Below, piece after piece: positions 1-12,805 of a stretch of 64,000 bases of DNA. Below the pieces are notes generated by a model, which saw nothing but the letters and a program-made list of their open reading frames with translations, made no database searches and was not told the origin of the DNA. Source of the DNA: Pratylenchus scribneri (Eukaryota; Nematoda; Chromadorea; Rhabditida; Pratylenchidae); the NCBI GenBank assembly GCA_030063045.1, contig JAQSEB010000050.1, forward strand, positions 3,038,001-3,102,000, in the 5' to 3' direction. The number at the start of each line of letters is the position of its first letter. The stretch's first letter is position 1. The position numbers and the translations under genes are program-made.

Positions 1-55
1 AATACGGTTCATCACCGTTTTCGGAATTTATATAATTAATTCCAATATTTTTAAG

Positions 56-648
56 CATTTTCTTTCCGACAATTCATTTTTGATTTTTGTCACTTCCATT
101 GTTTTCTTCATAATTTGTACTTTCATTAATTTTGCAATTTTTGGTGTTTACAAATGGAAAAAGCCCTCATTTTGTGCAAAAAAATCAACTCAAAATGGTC
201 AAAATAATTGCTTTAATGAGATGGAGAAGAAATTATTGGTCTATGCAATTTGCACATTTGTTGGTCATGGACTGATCACATTGGTCATGGTTGGATTAGG
301 GAAATAGTCGAATAATGAATTTTATTGGAATTTAAGATTTGTTTTCATGTCTCTTTCATCTTTAAATCGCCATTGGGTTTCAATGCTGCGACTGCGCAAA
401 CAAGTTGGGTATTCGATTTTGGCTCAATTTTATTGCCAAGTTGGCTACTCCTTTGGGCAAGCAGCGAATTTCGAAAACAATGGATTGCCACATTTATGCC
501 CAAAATTGTGCGCAAATTCTTGGAAAAAGGAGGAATGATCAAAAATACTGCAGAACCCCCAAAAATATTGACTGCCATTCAACCTTTCATCAATCATCAA
601 TATAATTCAACAACACAAATTCGTAGACAAACAATCATACCAATTTAA
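56..648 (+). CDS. Serpentine chemoreceptor-like GPCR, 3' part only
   Basis: This is the last two exons of a seven-transmembrane receptor cut by the window edge. Exon 56-289 follows a TTTTTAAG acceptor and encodes a hydrophobic helix, a basic loop and another helix (TM5-TM6). Exon 337-648 encodes TM7 and a polar tail. The 47-bp intron 290-336 is GT-AG and keeps frame. The TM7 motif SILLPSWLLLWASSEFRKQW matches the 'lPxWLLLxxSxxxRk' end of the Srg/Srv receptor superfamily and resembles the last exon of the complete receptor at 22097-24501. The likely role is chemosensory signalling at the neuron membrane, inferred from family. The earlier exons lie left of the window. A decayed inverted copy sits at 15577-16090. 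Confidence 0.7.
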
Positions 649-1694
649 TAAAAAAACAATTTGTAAATCGTAAAAATTTATCATTTAAATGTTTATCAAA
701 ATAAAATTTATTAAATTCTCCATAAATTAATTAAATGTCCAAATTTTTTAGCGCTATTTAATAAGCTTGGAAGAATTTCTTTAAATTTTCAACATTGTTT
801 TTCAACATTTGTCCATTCAATTTGATTGTTTCCAAAATTTATTGAATTGGATCCAAATAATATTTTTAAACTTGCACAAATTCTAGCAGGAAATGTAAAT
901 AGAATTAATTTAAAAAATTATCCAAGGAAATTTGAGAGCGCTTTAATAAAATTAAATATTAATAATTTAATTAATTATAATAATAAAGATTGAAAAAATG
1001 GAAAAAATATAAATGTTCGCCAAATTGTGATTCTCTTTTGAGTTACAACCCAGAAAGTTTTTGTATTTGAATCCGTTAGTTATTTTTTGTATTTCATTCC
1101 GGTAAGTTTTATTTATTTGACAATGAGACAGGACTTTTGAAAATTTGACCCCGAATAACTTTAAAATCAAATTCAAACATTTCTAATTTTAAAATCCTAA
1201 TCCATTGAAATTATTTGGTATTTCATAAAAGGAAGATGCCTGATTGAATAGATATTCCCGAATTTCAATTGTATTCTTCGCCTAAACCCTCTTCTCTCGA
1301 TTCAATCCCATTACAAGTTCACGCCATTTTTGCTCCATTTCGTTCCATTTTGCTGATCTCCCTCGCCTAAATTTTGGCCCAAAATCCAGACAAATCACAT
1401 TTCTTCGTCAATTTGTCCATTTCAGCAACCAAAAAAGTGCAAATGGCGCCATCGTGATCTAATTTTGCGGGAATGAGGAAATGAATTTTCTATTTCGGCA
1501 CCAAAATGAAATCATTTTCAATTCGATATGCCCACATTAAGTGATATCATAAGGGCATGCATGTGGCCAAAATATCGCTAATCCCTTCTTTATCTTAATT
1601 TTGTCTGGAAATATTTCCATATAAATATCCAACCGAATTCCTTCAAAATCAACAATTATTAAAAAATATATTAAATAAATTTAAAAATTCTTCA
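649..1694. other. Intergenic, no gene seen; promoter side of next gene
   Basis: AT-rich and without a convincing coding frame. The last 400 bases are recognisably similar to the reverse complement of about 14560-14960, so it belongs to the left arm of the inverted duplication. A TATA-like CATATAAATAT at about 1619-1629 sits roughly 70 bases before the next start codon, and the same element occurs upstream of the inverted copy (about 14568-14580). Confidence 0.5.
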
Positions 1695-4600
1695 ATGAAT
1701 TCTCTAAAATTATTCTTATTAATTTTGGCATTAATTTGCCTCCAATTTTACATTGTCAATGCGGATTCACAAAATGGGAAAAGGGCAAAAGAAGGAGTGC
1801 AACCTTTTGAGAATTGCCAGAAAAAAGCGATAATTTCCCAAAATTATGATAAAGTAAAATATGAAAAATGCCTAGTAAATGAGGCTAAAATCAAGGAGGA
1901 AAAGGCAAAGTTCAATGCGGAATTCAAAAAGAAGAAAATCAATTTTGATATTGGCCAAATGAATGGGGTGGAGAAAAATGTTTTTGAAACATTCTTGGCA
2001 AATCCGGAAAATGAGAAGCAACTTTTGAAGGTAAAATATTATTCTTTTAATGACTGATCGAATAGACTTTTATTTGTGTATAGAAAGATGGTTTTTTAAT
2101 AATGAATTAATTAAAATTTAAAATTAAATGCATCAAAAATAATTTGAAATATTTATTAAAAATATTTACATTCCTTAGGTATTCAAATATTTGACTCAAA
2201 TGAAAGAAAAGCCAATTTGTGTGACGCACACCACTATTGAAACAATGGTCAAATTGGTAGGCCAAACAGAGGCCAGTGCCAAAGATGCAGTATTATCGGA
2301 AGGTGTAAAGGAATCGGCGAGACAATCGCGAGAATTAATTGAAAAACAAATTGAAGAGAAAAATAATAATTACCGAGGGGATGCATATTTATTTGGCCAA
2401 GAAGGAGTGGTGGAAATAATCATTGAAGAGGATGGATATAAATGCGCGGACAGTCTGTTGGAGCCACAGGGCATTGTTTTGTTCATTCAAGCAATCATCA
2501 AAGGATTGGAACAAAATAAAGCAAAGGTGGAAAAGAACAAAAAATGAATTTTAATAAAATATTTTTATTTTTTAAGACTTTTGCTGATACAATTGAATCC
2601 GTCATCGAATATTTGGATCAGCATCCAACAAAACCCACTGCCACAACGAATGAAGAAGTAGTAAAACATTCTCATGGATTAAAAGAAAAATGGAATAACA
2701 CATTGGCAATATTGAAGGAGAAAGGTGTGAAAGAGGATTTGAAAGTTTGTCCAAAATTAAGAATTAATTAGTAAATTTTTCTTAAAGGAATTTGCCATTT
2801 GGCTTGTGCGCCCGACGCATATTGATGGGCTGATTCAAATCATTTTATTCATCACCGGAATGGATGCCCCAGTTGATTTGAGTTTAGCGGTATTGCAATT
2901 GTTTGGCATTGACCAATTATTTGTGAAGGCAATTGAAAAAATTGGCGTTAAAATAGAAGTGGCCACCGGGATTAAACCAGAAGTTGTGATGTGGGCATTT
3001 GGGCCAAAAGGGGTTTTGCCTCTGTTCATTACTTCTGGCGATTCTGGGGATGAAGATGCAGAGGCGAAAGTTTGTTTTTATTAAAATGTGAATTAATCCA
3101 CAATTTATTTTAAAGTATCGGGAATTGGTTGACCAAGCTGGTCAACGGCATAAAGTGTTGAAAAGGGGAGTTAAAGAGGAAGTTGAATTCTTGAAACATA
3201 TTTGCATTGAATTAATTGAGCATAAAGGCCGTCCAATGCACGAATTAATGGATAATTTGTTGGGCAATTTTAAGAAGATGGAAACACACATTCATAAAAG
3301 TTGGGAAATGCATATTCACAAATGGGAGAAAAGATGGGATGTTGTAAAGGTGAATTTGGGCATTGAATGATTAAATGGGTTTGGAAAAATAAATAAAAAT
3401 ATCTGGAAAAACAAAAACATAAAATGTTTGGACAAACAAAAAACATAAAAATGTTTGGAAAAACAAAAACATTAAAATGTTTGGACAAACAAAAAACATT
3501 AAAATGTTTGGACAAACAAAAACATTAAAATGTTTGGACAAACAAAAACATTTAAAATGTTTGGAGAAACAAAAACATTTAAAATGTTTGGACAAACAAA
3601 AACATTAAAATGTTTGGACAAACAAAAAACATTAAAATGTTTGGAAAAACAAAAACATAAAATGTTTGGACAAACAAAAACATTAAAATGTTTGGACAAA
3701 CAAAAACATTAAAATGTTTGGACAAACAAAAAACATTAGAATGTTTGGAAAAACAAAAACATAAAATGTTTGGACAAACAAAAACATTAAAATGTTTGGA
3801 CAAACAAAAACATTAAAATGTTTGGACAAACAAAAACATTAAAATGTTTGGACAAACAAAAACATTAAAATGTTTGGACAAACAAAAAACATTAAAATGT
3901 TTGGAAAAACAAAAACATAAAAATGTTTGGAAAAATAAAAACATAAAAATGTTTGGACTAACAAAAACATAAAAATGTTTGGAAAAATAAAAACATAAAA
4001 ATGTTTGGACTAACAAAAAACATTAAAATGTTTGGAAAAACAAAAACATTAAAATGTTTGGACAAAAAAAAACATTTAAAATGTTCGGAAAAACAAAAAC
4101 ATAAAAATGTTTGGTGGACAAAAAAAAACATTTAAAATGTTCGGAAAAACAAAAACATAAAAATGTTTGGACAAACAAAAAACATTAAAATGTTTCGACA
4201 AACAAAAACATAAAATATTTCGTAAAACAAAATAAAAATTATAAAGAAAAATAAAGTATTAAATGTTTAAAAATGTTCTAAATATTTTTTAAAGAGCCAT
4301 ATGAATGCGAAAGATATTCGGGCGGATTTGAAGAAATTTGCAGTTTGGTTTGTGACGCCGGATCGAGTGAACAAAATGATCCAGTTGATTTTGTCTGCGA
4401 CAAATTTGGACACTCCGGTCTATTTGACACTTTCCCTCCTTGAAATGTTAGGAATCACCGATAAAGTTTTGAAAGAGTTTGTTGAATTTAACACAATTTT
4501 CATAATATTTTGCATATTTTAGACTGAATTTGCTTGAACAGAAGTCGGAAATGTCGGAATTTGCAAAAAAACATCCTCACGGAGAAAAAGCAATTCAATT

Positions 4601-5522
4601 TATGATTGGCAAAGATGGGATTGTGCCATTGTTCATAAATGCAGGGCAATTGGATGAGGCAACATGGAAAGAGGACAAAAATGAATATGCGGTGGGCAAA
4701 TATAATGAAAATTAATTTATTTATTGTTCTAATTTATAGGCGGGATTGATCAAAATTATTGGGGAAGTTTTGATAAAACACAGATCGCCGACATTTTTGT
4801 TGTCCCAAATTTTTGCATTTTTCTTGGAAACAGTGCAAAGTCGAGAATTTCATTTATTAGTAAAAATTGATTTTAATGATTTTAGTTGTAAATAATTTTA
4901 GGTAATCCAAAAATGGAATGAATGGAACGAAAATCATCATAAAAAATTGGAAAAAGCCGGAATTGTGCCGAAAAAATTGGAAAATGAAATGGACAAGGAA
5001 AATGCAATGGACAAATTCAATTTCTTTTGTTTACCAATAATATGGTTATTTAAAAGAAAAACAGCGAAACAAATTGAAGAAGAAAAGAAAATGGAAGTTC
5101 ATCCAAGAAATCATGGCAAATTGGTTGAAGAAAAACTGCTATCAACATGTAAAAATATAAAATAAATAATAAACAAAAATTAATAAAATTTATCGTATTT
5201 TTAAGGCGATGCCCCTCCAAAACCCTCAAAGAATATTTGCATTGTACATTCGGTGGATTCGGAGGATGGAGATGGATGGGATTATGTAGATGAATTAAAA
5301 GGAAGCATTAAAAAGCAAAATTCAATGGGAAAAGGCCACACTGAAAATACTAATAGAGAATTACCAGTTGGGCATCAAATTCTTAATAAGCAACATTCAA
5401 TTGGACATAATCAAAATGCCCATGTAATCAAGAAACAGCAATCTGCCGTTGACCATAAAAATGGAAACCATCAAGGAGGCAAACCAACTTTGACAAAATC
5501 AAAAAGTCGAAAGGAAGGATGA
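1695..5522 (+). CDS. Secreted protein of unknown family, 800 aa, ten exons
   Basis: I do not recognise this family. Exons: 1695-2030, 2179-2526, 2577-2744, 2788-3069, 3116-3349, 4295-4476, 4523-4691, 4740-4859, 4902-5148, 5206-5522. They sum to 2403 nt in one frame with GT-AG introns. The start is chosen because it opens a strong signal peptide (about residues 1-23, MNSLKLFLLILALICLQFY). No transmembrane helix follows, so secretion is likely. The middle has three diverged repeats with the core FGxxGVxxxxI: exon 2 (YLFGQEGVVEIII), exon 4 (WAFGPKGVLPLFI) and exons 6-7 (FMIGKDGIVPLFI). The C-terminus is polar, with degenerate KKQNSMG / NKQHSIG / KKQQSAV repeats. An inverted, broken copy is at 9284-14501. 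Its position next to an expansin gene suggests, but does not show, a role in parasitism. Confidence 0.8.
3405..4225 (+). repeat. 26-bp minisatellite in intron 5
   Basis: About 30 tandem copies of a unit close to ATGTTTGGACAAACAAAA plus ACATTAAA, with small length variation. Each unit junction carries the dyad AAACATT/AATGTTT. It lies wholly inside intron 5 (3350-4294) of the secreted-protein gene. The same family occurs at the equivalent intron of the inverted copy (11795-12805) and as an array at 26165-27050. Confidence 0.95.
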
Positions 5523-6200
5523 TTTGGAATTGGATTCACTTGAATTGATGGCTTTATGAAAATTTTTTTAATTTTTCGGATCTTCTCTTATTAGACATTT
5601 TTTTGAAGAAATATTCATTAAAGATATAGTTATTAGATAATATGAGTTATACGAATTGTAATTTTGTAACCCAATTCTCATACCAAAATGATTATTCATA
5701 AAATGGAATGTAAATTTTTTTTATTAAAATGATAAATTTGTTGTTAACAAAAATATAAAAGTCTGTTGAAAATACAAATTTTATTGATTTTTTTTATATT
5801 AATATTTTAATTTTTTTGGCAAAAAAAAGAACTTTGAAAAACGCAGATTTTTTAAAATTTGTACAAATTTTTCTACTTTTCATTTCCCAATTTCATTTTT
5901 TTTATTTTCCCAGCTGCCTTTTGTTATATCAAAATCCACTTTTAATTCAATTTTCAATTGAATTAAATACGTAAAACTTTTAAAACTACAAAAAATTGAC
6001 ACAAATGATACAAAAAAGTTGGATTAATTGATGGAAATGTTGGCCTATTCAAATAAAGTTGTGTAAATAAAATTGGCATCAAACATTTTTCCGTTTAATA
6101 ACGAACTCAAGATCAAAGATCTCACATCTCACAAATTTAAGCATATATAAATATTCGAGGATGAATCCAATTTTGACATATTTGAATAATTTCACAAAAA
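5523..6200. promoter_or_regulatory. Intergenic spacer with expansin promoter
   Basis: No gene is seen. The first 450 bases belong to the inverted duplication arm. A TATA-like TATATAA at about 6144-6150 lies some 50 bases upstream of the expansin start codon and is the only regulatory element I can propose. Confidence 0.45.
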
Positions 6201-8412
6201 ATGAAATTCATACTCCTTCTTTTGGCCATTTTCGGCTCATTTCTCCAACAAATTGGTGCCCAATTGTCTGTGACCGTAAATGTGCCAAATTCTTGGGGTA
6301 GTGGCAGCCAAGTTGAATTGGCTTTTCGCAATACCGGATCCACTGCAATTTGTTCAGCCCGATTCAGCCTAACTTTACCATCTGGGGTATAATTTTTATA
6401 GAATTGTTATAATTTTACATTTTTTAGACGACCATTGCCAGTAGTTGGAATATGGATTCGGCAGGCAACAATGAATATACTTTGCCAAATTGGGTGAATA
6501 TTGGAGCAGGCCAAACATACACATCCACTGGAATGACCCTGAATGGGAATGGACGGCCAACTGTGCGAATTATTACCACTGGGGCATGCAATGGAGGTGG
6601 GGCAACTACCACAACAACCCGTTCGGCAACATCAACCACAACCACACGCCCAACATCCACTACAACAAGGGCAGGTGCAACTACCACCACAAGAGCAGGT
6701 GGGCATTATTAAATTATAAGCCAATTTTAGGGATCGAAGAAATTGATTGAAAGTCTGATTAAAAATGTATGGAGTCACGAATGTTGAAAAGGAGAAGGGT
6801 CTCTCTTCTCTTTGGGTCTGAACAGGAAAATATTTGAAATTTTTTTGTGAATTTATATTTCATTTTCATCCCATCTCAATGAGATGAGCCGGAATCTGGC
6901 ATCGGTTTTGCATAAAATTCAAAAATAAAAAAAAAGTTATAGCCATTTTTAATTTCACCTTTATGGCTAGGAATAAGTAGGTTTCCAGCAACTATTTTAG
7001 AGTTAGGGTTAAGAAAAAGCTGGGGATAAGGTTACATATCTTCGGCTGTAATTTCATCAAAAAATTCTAAGTTGCGCCGCAGCATTCGCAACTTAATAAA
7101 AGTTGCCCCGCAAATAGTGCACTTTCCTCCAGTTCAAAATCGACTCAATAAGCTCGTCGAACTCTTTCGATCCAGATTGGTCCTGTAGATAAAAATGGCC
7201 TATACGTTAAAATTTTGGACAGGTACCACTACAACAACCACAAGGGCATCTACGACAACCACAGGGGCAGCAACTACCACTACGAGTTCATCAGGTGGCA
7301 CTCGGGTAGTGACCACGGACCCAACAAATGCTGCAATCAATCGATGTCTATGGAATAATGCAACTGGGCCAATCACTTCCCGGCTGAATCAGCCAATCAG
7401 CGGTGGCATATTCACATTCTATGGGGCAGGGGGCACAGGCGCTTGTGGACTCAATTCTGGAATGGTAAGTAGAAAATTGGTTTAAATTTGTTTTAAATTT
7501 GTTAGCCTTCAATGTCGGCGGCCGCCTCAAATGCATTGTTCAATGCAAATCAACAATGGGTTGCCCCATGCACCGGCACACAGTGGATTCTGAATGATGC
7601 GGTTTGTATGAATAAATGCGTTCGAATCACATACACATGTGTTGGATGTTCATCATCCAGAACGTAATACTAATATCTAGGGTTCGGAAAAATAGTGATA
7701 AAAAATCGAAAAAGTGATATAAAATAGTGACAAAAATTCTAAAAAAGTTATAAAATTTTTTCAAAATAAAAAATTTTCGACGAAAAATTGTCTGATAGGA
7801 AAAATTTTAAACAAAATAGTATATTGGAGAATATTTTTGATCAATAGAAAGATTTTATACTAAAGCCAAATCTAATGGGGCAAATTTTGACGAAAATGGT
7901 CTAATTTTAGAGAAAATATTTGATGAAATGTCTTAAAAGGGAATATTTTTGATATTTTGGTGGAATTTTCAAAAAAATTTTCAAAACTTTATAAAATAGT
8001 GATATCTGATATGACTTAAAAAGATATGAAATAGTTAAAATAGTTACATAAACCGCAAAATAGTGGTAAATAGTTTAATATTTTGAGCTCAAATCAAGTT
8101 AGAAATGCTTTTTATTGTGTATTATGTGTAATTAGTCCACAAAAAATAGTTAAATCACTATTTTCCAATATCATTGAGAATGGCCACTATACAAATATTT
8201 TTTGCCCTTTTACAGTTTGACCGTTCCAATTACCAATAAATGTCCAGAATGTCCGGACTACCATGTTGATTTGTCCCAGGAAGCATTCCTCTATCTTGAA
8301 CCCCAAGGAGGCACTGTGGGCATTGCGCGCGGTATGAATTTTGAAATTAATTATAATTGCTAAAATTTATTATTTTTAAGGTGCCACAGTCACCTATATT
8401 AATTGCCCTTGA
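6201..8412 (+). CDS. Secreted CBM2-expansin-like cell-wall protein, 334 aa
   Basis: Six exons: 6201-6386, 6428-6698, 7223-7464, 7506-7663, 8216-8331, 8381-8412, summing to 1005 nt in frame. The order is signal peptide (about 1-20), a carbohydrate-binding module of CBM2 type (about 22-115, with SWGSGSQVE and the NWVNIGAGQTYTSTG region), a Thr-rich linker (about 119-175), then a single expansin-like double-psi beta-barrel domain to the end. Expansin hallmarks are YGAGGTGACGLNS near the domain start, paired cysteines, and HVDLS late in the domain. Known relatives in plant-parasitic nematodes loosen plant cell walls without hydrolysis and are attributed to transfer from bacteria. CBM2 targets cellulose. 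Introns interrupt the linker and barrel, so the gene is fully adapted to a nematode genome. It is the only gene in the spacer between the inverted arms. Confidence 0.88.
6699..7222 (+). other. Long intron 2 of expansin gene
   Basis: A 524-bp GT-AG intron between two stretches of Thr-rich linker. No coding sequence is seen. It contains a small perfect hairpin AAGTTGCG...CGCAACTT at about 7069-7094. Its size and mixed composition suggest decayed mobile DNA, but I could not define ends. Confidence 0.5.
7664..8215 (+). other. Intron 4 of expansin gene
   Basis: A 552-bp GTAATA...TTTACAG intron full of degenerate AAAATAGTGATA-like words. No gene or clear element ends are visible. Confidence 0.5.
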
Positions 8413-9283
8413 TCAAATTGAATTATGATGGTGCGACAGCGAGAAAAAACATATGAAAAAGATGTTAGAATGAATTTGATTGATAAAAAAATTTTAATAT
8501 GCTGATTGCGGAATATTTTTATATTTAATTCATTGAAATTAGAGAAAAATTAAATCGGCCGAAGAAAAATAATTTTTGGTCATTAATTAAGCACAAAAAA
8601 TTTGAGGAATTAATTTTGATTCAATATATATATTCAATTTATTAATTAATTCCGGCTGGCAATAATCAAAGATGAATATCAAAAATATAGAAATATATTA
8701 AAGTAAATAAATATTATGTGAATAGTTAAAATACAATGATCTAAAATTAATTTTCGTCAACAATAAATTTTTTCACATCTTATATGTAGGCCAATTTTTC
8801 CACCAATTAATTCATATTTTGAATTTATTTGCGACAATTTTTTATAATTTTAAACGTTTTACGTATTTATTTCTAATTGAAGTGGATTTTGACGTGTCAA
8901 AAACAGCTGGGAAAATAAAAAAAATGAAATTGGGAAATGAAAAGTAGAAAAAATTTGTGTAAATTTTAATAAATTTTAACTGATTTTAAATAGTTAAAAT
9001 ATTAATATAAAAATAATCAATAAAAAATTTTTAATTCATTCTTTTTGTCAAAAGATGTTACATTTTATTTAACAACAAATTTATCATTTTAATTAAAAAA
9101 TTTACAATCCATTATAAACATATATGTGTCACAATTAGATTACAAAATAAAATTGCCCATAATATCTAATAATTATATCTTTGTTTGGTTGATATTTCTT
9201 CAAATGAAATGTCAAATAAAAGAAGATCCGAAAAGAAGACAAAAATTATTTCCAAAAGCCATTAATTCATCCAAAATTCCAAA
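8413..9283. other. Intergenic, inner end of right arm
   Basis: No gene seen. The first about 430 bases look like expansin 3' flank. From about 8845 the sequence is the inverted counterpart of 5520-5980. Confidence 0.5.
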
Positions 9284-10053
9284 TCATCCTTGCTTTCGAC
9301 TTGTTGATTTTGTCAAAGTTGGTTTGCCTCCTTGATGGTTTCCATTTTTATGGTCAACGGCAGATTGCTGTTTCTTGATTACATGGATATTTTGATTATG
9401 TCCAATCGAATGTTGCTTATTAAGAATTTGATGCCCAACTGGTAATTCTCTATTAGTATTTTCAGTGTGGCCACTTTTTCCCATTGAATTTTGCTTCTTA
9501 ATAATGCTTCCTTTTAATTCATCTACATAATCCCATCCATCTCCATCCTCCGAATCCACCGAATGTACAATGCAAATATTCTTTGAGGGTTTTGGAGGGG
9601 CATCACCTGAAAAAATTCAATTTTATTAATTTTTGTTTATTTATTTTTACATTTGAATTCTCGATTTTCTGCAAACACTTTTCCACTATTTTTTGGATGT
9701 GATATCTTATTCTTCATTTCTGTCTCCGTTTTCCTTATCCATCCCCAAATCATAGGTAAACAAAGAAATTTGTCCATTGCATTTTCCTTGCCATTCGCAT
9801 TTTTATTGCTAGTTGTATTTTCCAATTTTTTCGGCACAATTCCGGCTTTTTCCAATTTTTTATGATGATTTTCGTTCCATTCATTCCATTTTTGGATTAC
9901 CTAAAATTATTTACAACTAAAATCACTAAAATCAATTTTTACCAATAAATGAAATTCTCGACTTTCCACTGTTTCCAAGAAAAATGCAAAAAGCTGGGTC
10001 AACAATAATGTCGGTGATCCATGATTTATCAAAACGTCTCCAATAATTTTGAT

Positions 10054-11258
10054 TAGGGTTGCGCCCCCGTCCCCGCGGGGGTCACTCCCGACGGGGGCCC
10101 CCGCGGGGGTTTGAGTCTCACCCCCGTCCCACTCCCGAAGGTCCACCCCCGATCACTCCCGCCCCCCGAACCTCCACCCCCGCGGGGGTACGGGGGTGAA
10201 CATACACCCCATATTATTGGATTTTTCAAGGAAAATGCAATATGAAAGGAAATTTTTAGCAGATTTTTGTAGGATTTTTAAATTTTCATTAAGAATTTTT
10301 CGCTGCGCGGTATTTTTGGTTAATTTTTTCGCTGCGCGGCTCTTGATAATCTTCTGTTATGGATAATAGACCCCACAAAATCACTTTCTATGGTTAATTT
10401 AGGGTGCTAATCAAGAATCTGACATCCTTATAATCATATCATGCCATATTGAAGATTTATATAAGACTTTCCGGCAAAAAATGTCCGTCAAATTTTATTT
10501 GTTAAAGCAAATTTGGATGATGTGTAAGGTGAAAAAACAAAAACCAGCGAGGGACATTAGCATCTCGCCACCAATCTCATCGATTTTGACGAGCCTTATT
10601 AGCTCATCAGCCAATTAACCAATTTAAATGACCTAAAGTATATTTAATAGTCCCAAATCTTGGCTATCCAATGGTATAATGATCATCCAAAACTTCAAAA
10701 CTTTGGCCAAGATGAGGCCAAAAATTTAGAAAAATTGTTTGTGTATCTAGGCATCTAGGGCCATTTTGGCAAAACCATTACAGTTTGTAAGTTCAATATA
10801 TCATTGGATAGCCGATACTTAGGGCTATTAAATGCACTATATCATTTAATTTAAATTAGTAAATTGGCTGATGACTCATGAGCTAAGGCTCTTCAAATTC
10901 AAAATCACTGAGACGCTTGTGATCGAGACGCTAATGATAATGATCCCAACCGTGTGTAACTGGCACCAACAAATTCAAATGATCCAGAACAGGAAGAAAT
11001 CGAAGAGGAGATTGAATGAATTATGAATTAAAATTTATTTGCGCTTATAATTTATTAAAATTTTAATAAATTTTTCTTCAGAAATTTTTTTTTTGAAAAA
11101 TAAGACTTTTTAAAAAATTTTGGTCAACCCCGTACCCCCGCGGGGATCCCCGCGGGGGTCCCCGTCAAGGTCACCCCCGTCCCCGCCCCCGAAGGTGCCA
11201 CCCCCGATCACCCCCGCCCCCGTCCAACTCGCCCCCGACCCTCGGGAGCGCAACCCTA
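10054..11258. mobile_element. Non-autonomous hAT-type element with GC-rich ends, 1205 bp
   Basis: Perfect terminal inverted repeats TAGGGTTGCGC / GCGCAACCCTA are flanked by the 8-bp direct repeat ATTTTGAT (10046-10053 and 11259-11266). Target duplications of 8 bp with short inverted ends are characteristic of hAT transposons. The outer about 150 bases on each side are extremely GC-rich arrays of CCCCCGCGGGGGT-like palindromes. The interior is AT-rich and encodes no transposase. The element splits exon 8 of the broken secreted-protein gene. Comparison with 4740-4859 shows the empty site. Confidence 0.85.
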
Positions 11259-11794
11259 ATTTTGATCTATCCCGCCTATAAATTAGAACAATAAATAAAT
11301 TAATTTTCATTATATTTGCCCACCGCATATTCATTTTTGTCATCTTTCCATGTTGCCTCATCCAATTGCCCTGCATTTATGAACAATGGCACAATACCAT
11401 CTTTGCCATCATAAATTGAATTGCTTTTTCTCCGTGAGGATGTTTTTTTGCAAATTCCGATATTTCCGATTTCTGTTCAAGCAAATTTAACCTAAAAAAA
11501 ATATGCAAAATATATATGAAAATTGTGTTAAATTCAACAAACTCTTTCAAAACTTTATCAGTGATTCCGAACATTTCAAGGAGGGAAAGTGTCAAATAGA
11601 CCGGAGTGTCCAAATTTGTCGCAGACAAAATCAATTGGATCATTTTGTTCACCCGATCCGGCCTCACAAACCAAACTGTGAATTTCTTCAAATCCGCCCG
11701 AATATCTTTCGCATTCATATGGCTCTTTAAAAAATATTTATAGCACATTTTTAAACATTTAATACTTTATTTTTCTTTATAATTTTTATTTTGT

Positions 11795-12805
11795 TTTGTC
11801 CAAACATTTTAATGTTTTTGTTTTTCCAAACATTTTTATGTTTTTGTTTTTCCAAACATTTTAATGTTTTTGTTTTTCCAACCATTTTAATGTTTTTGTT
11901 TGTTCAAACATTTTAATGTTTTTGTTTGTCCAAACATTTTAAATGTTTTTGTTTGTCCAAACATTTTAAATGTTTTTGTTTGTCCAAACATTTTAAATGT
12001 TTTTGTTTCTCCAAACATTTTAATGTTTTTATTTGTCCAAACATTTTAAATGTTTTTATTTGTCCAAACATTTAAATATCTTGTTTTTCAAAACATTTTA
12101 ATTTTTTTGTTTTTCCAAACATTTTTATGTTTTTTGTTTTTCCAAACATTTTTATGTTTTTGTTTTCCCAAACATTTTTATGTTTTTGTTTTTCCAAACA
12201 TTTTAAATGTTTTTGTTTGTCCAAACATTTTAAATGTTTTTGTTTGTCCAAACATTTTAAATGTTTTTGTTGCTCCAAACATTTTAATGTTTTTATTTGT
12301 CCAAACATTTTAAATGTTTTTGTTTGTCCAAACATTTTAAATGTTTTTGTTTCTCCAAACATTTTAATGTTTTTGTTTGTCCAAACATTTTAATGTTTTT
12401 GTTTGTCCAAACATTTTTATGTTTTTGTTTTTCCAAACATTTTAAATGTTTTTGTTTGTCCAAACATTTTAAATGTTTTTGTTTCTCCAAACATTTTAAT
12501 GTTTTTATTTGTCCAAACATTTTAAATGTTTTTGTTTGTCCAAACATTTTAAATGTTTTTGTTTCTCCAAACATTTTAATGTTTTTGTTTGTCCAAATAT
12601 TTTTTAATGTTTTTATTTGTCCAAACATTTTAAATGTTTTTGTTTTTCCAAACATTTTATTTGTCTGTCCAACATTTTAAATGTTTTTATTTGTCCAAAC
12701 ATTTAAATATCTTGTTTTTCCAAACATTTTAATTTTTTTGTTTTTCCAAACATTTTTATGTTTTTTGTTTGTCCAAACATTTTATGTTTTTGTTTTTCCA
12801 GATAT
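11795..12805 (-). repeat. 26-bp minisatellite in intron 5 of inverted copy
   Basis: Roughly 39 copies of the same unit family as 3405-4225, on the opposite strand and in the homologous intron (12854-11725). Its presence in both arms means the array predates the duplication. Units show local variants (TTTAAA versus TTAA at the junction, occasional ATATCTTG). Confidence 0.95.

Larger units (their letters stand above)
56..5980 (+). repeat. Left arm of large inverted duplication
   Basis: Gene content and non-coding sequence here recur inverted at about 8845-16090: receptor end, promoter, ten-exon secreted-protein gene with intron-5 minisatellite, and 3' flank. The inner boundary is near 5980, where the CAGCTG-containing segment at about 5910-5970 still aligns with the reverse complement of about 8850-8920. 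The arm may continue left of the window. Exon lengths are almost all identical between arms, while introns and flanks have diverged, so the duplication is not recent. Boundaries are by eye and approximate. Confidence 0.75.

Noticed and set aside
3270..4016. Long minus-strand frames reading MSKHFNVF/CPNIL repeats
   Set aside because: They are translations of the 26-bp minisatellite inside an intron. The unit lacks stops on both strands, so frames open by composition.
1695..5522. Reading this region as several small genes or an operon
   Set aside because: All ten segments join through GT-AG introns with compatible phases, and the inverted copy keeps the same structure, so one gene is the better model.
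6424..6690. Minus-strand frame opposite the CBM2 exon and Thr linker
   Set aside because: Antisense shadow of the ACC/ACA-rich linker, giving Val/Gly repeats. The plus strand has the spliced gene.
11795..12805. CRISPR-like regular repeats
   Set aside because: Units are contiguous with no unique spacers, and the genome is nematode. It is a minisatellite.
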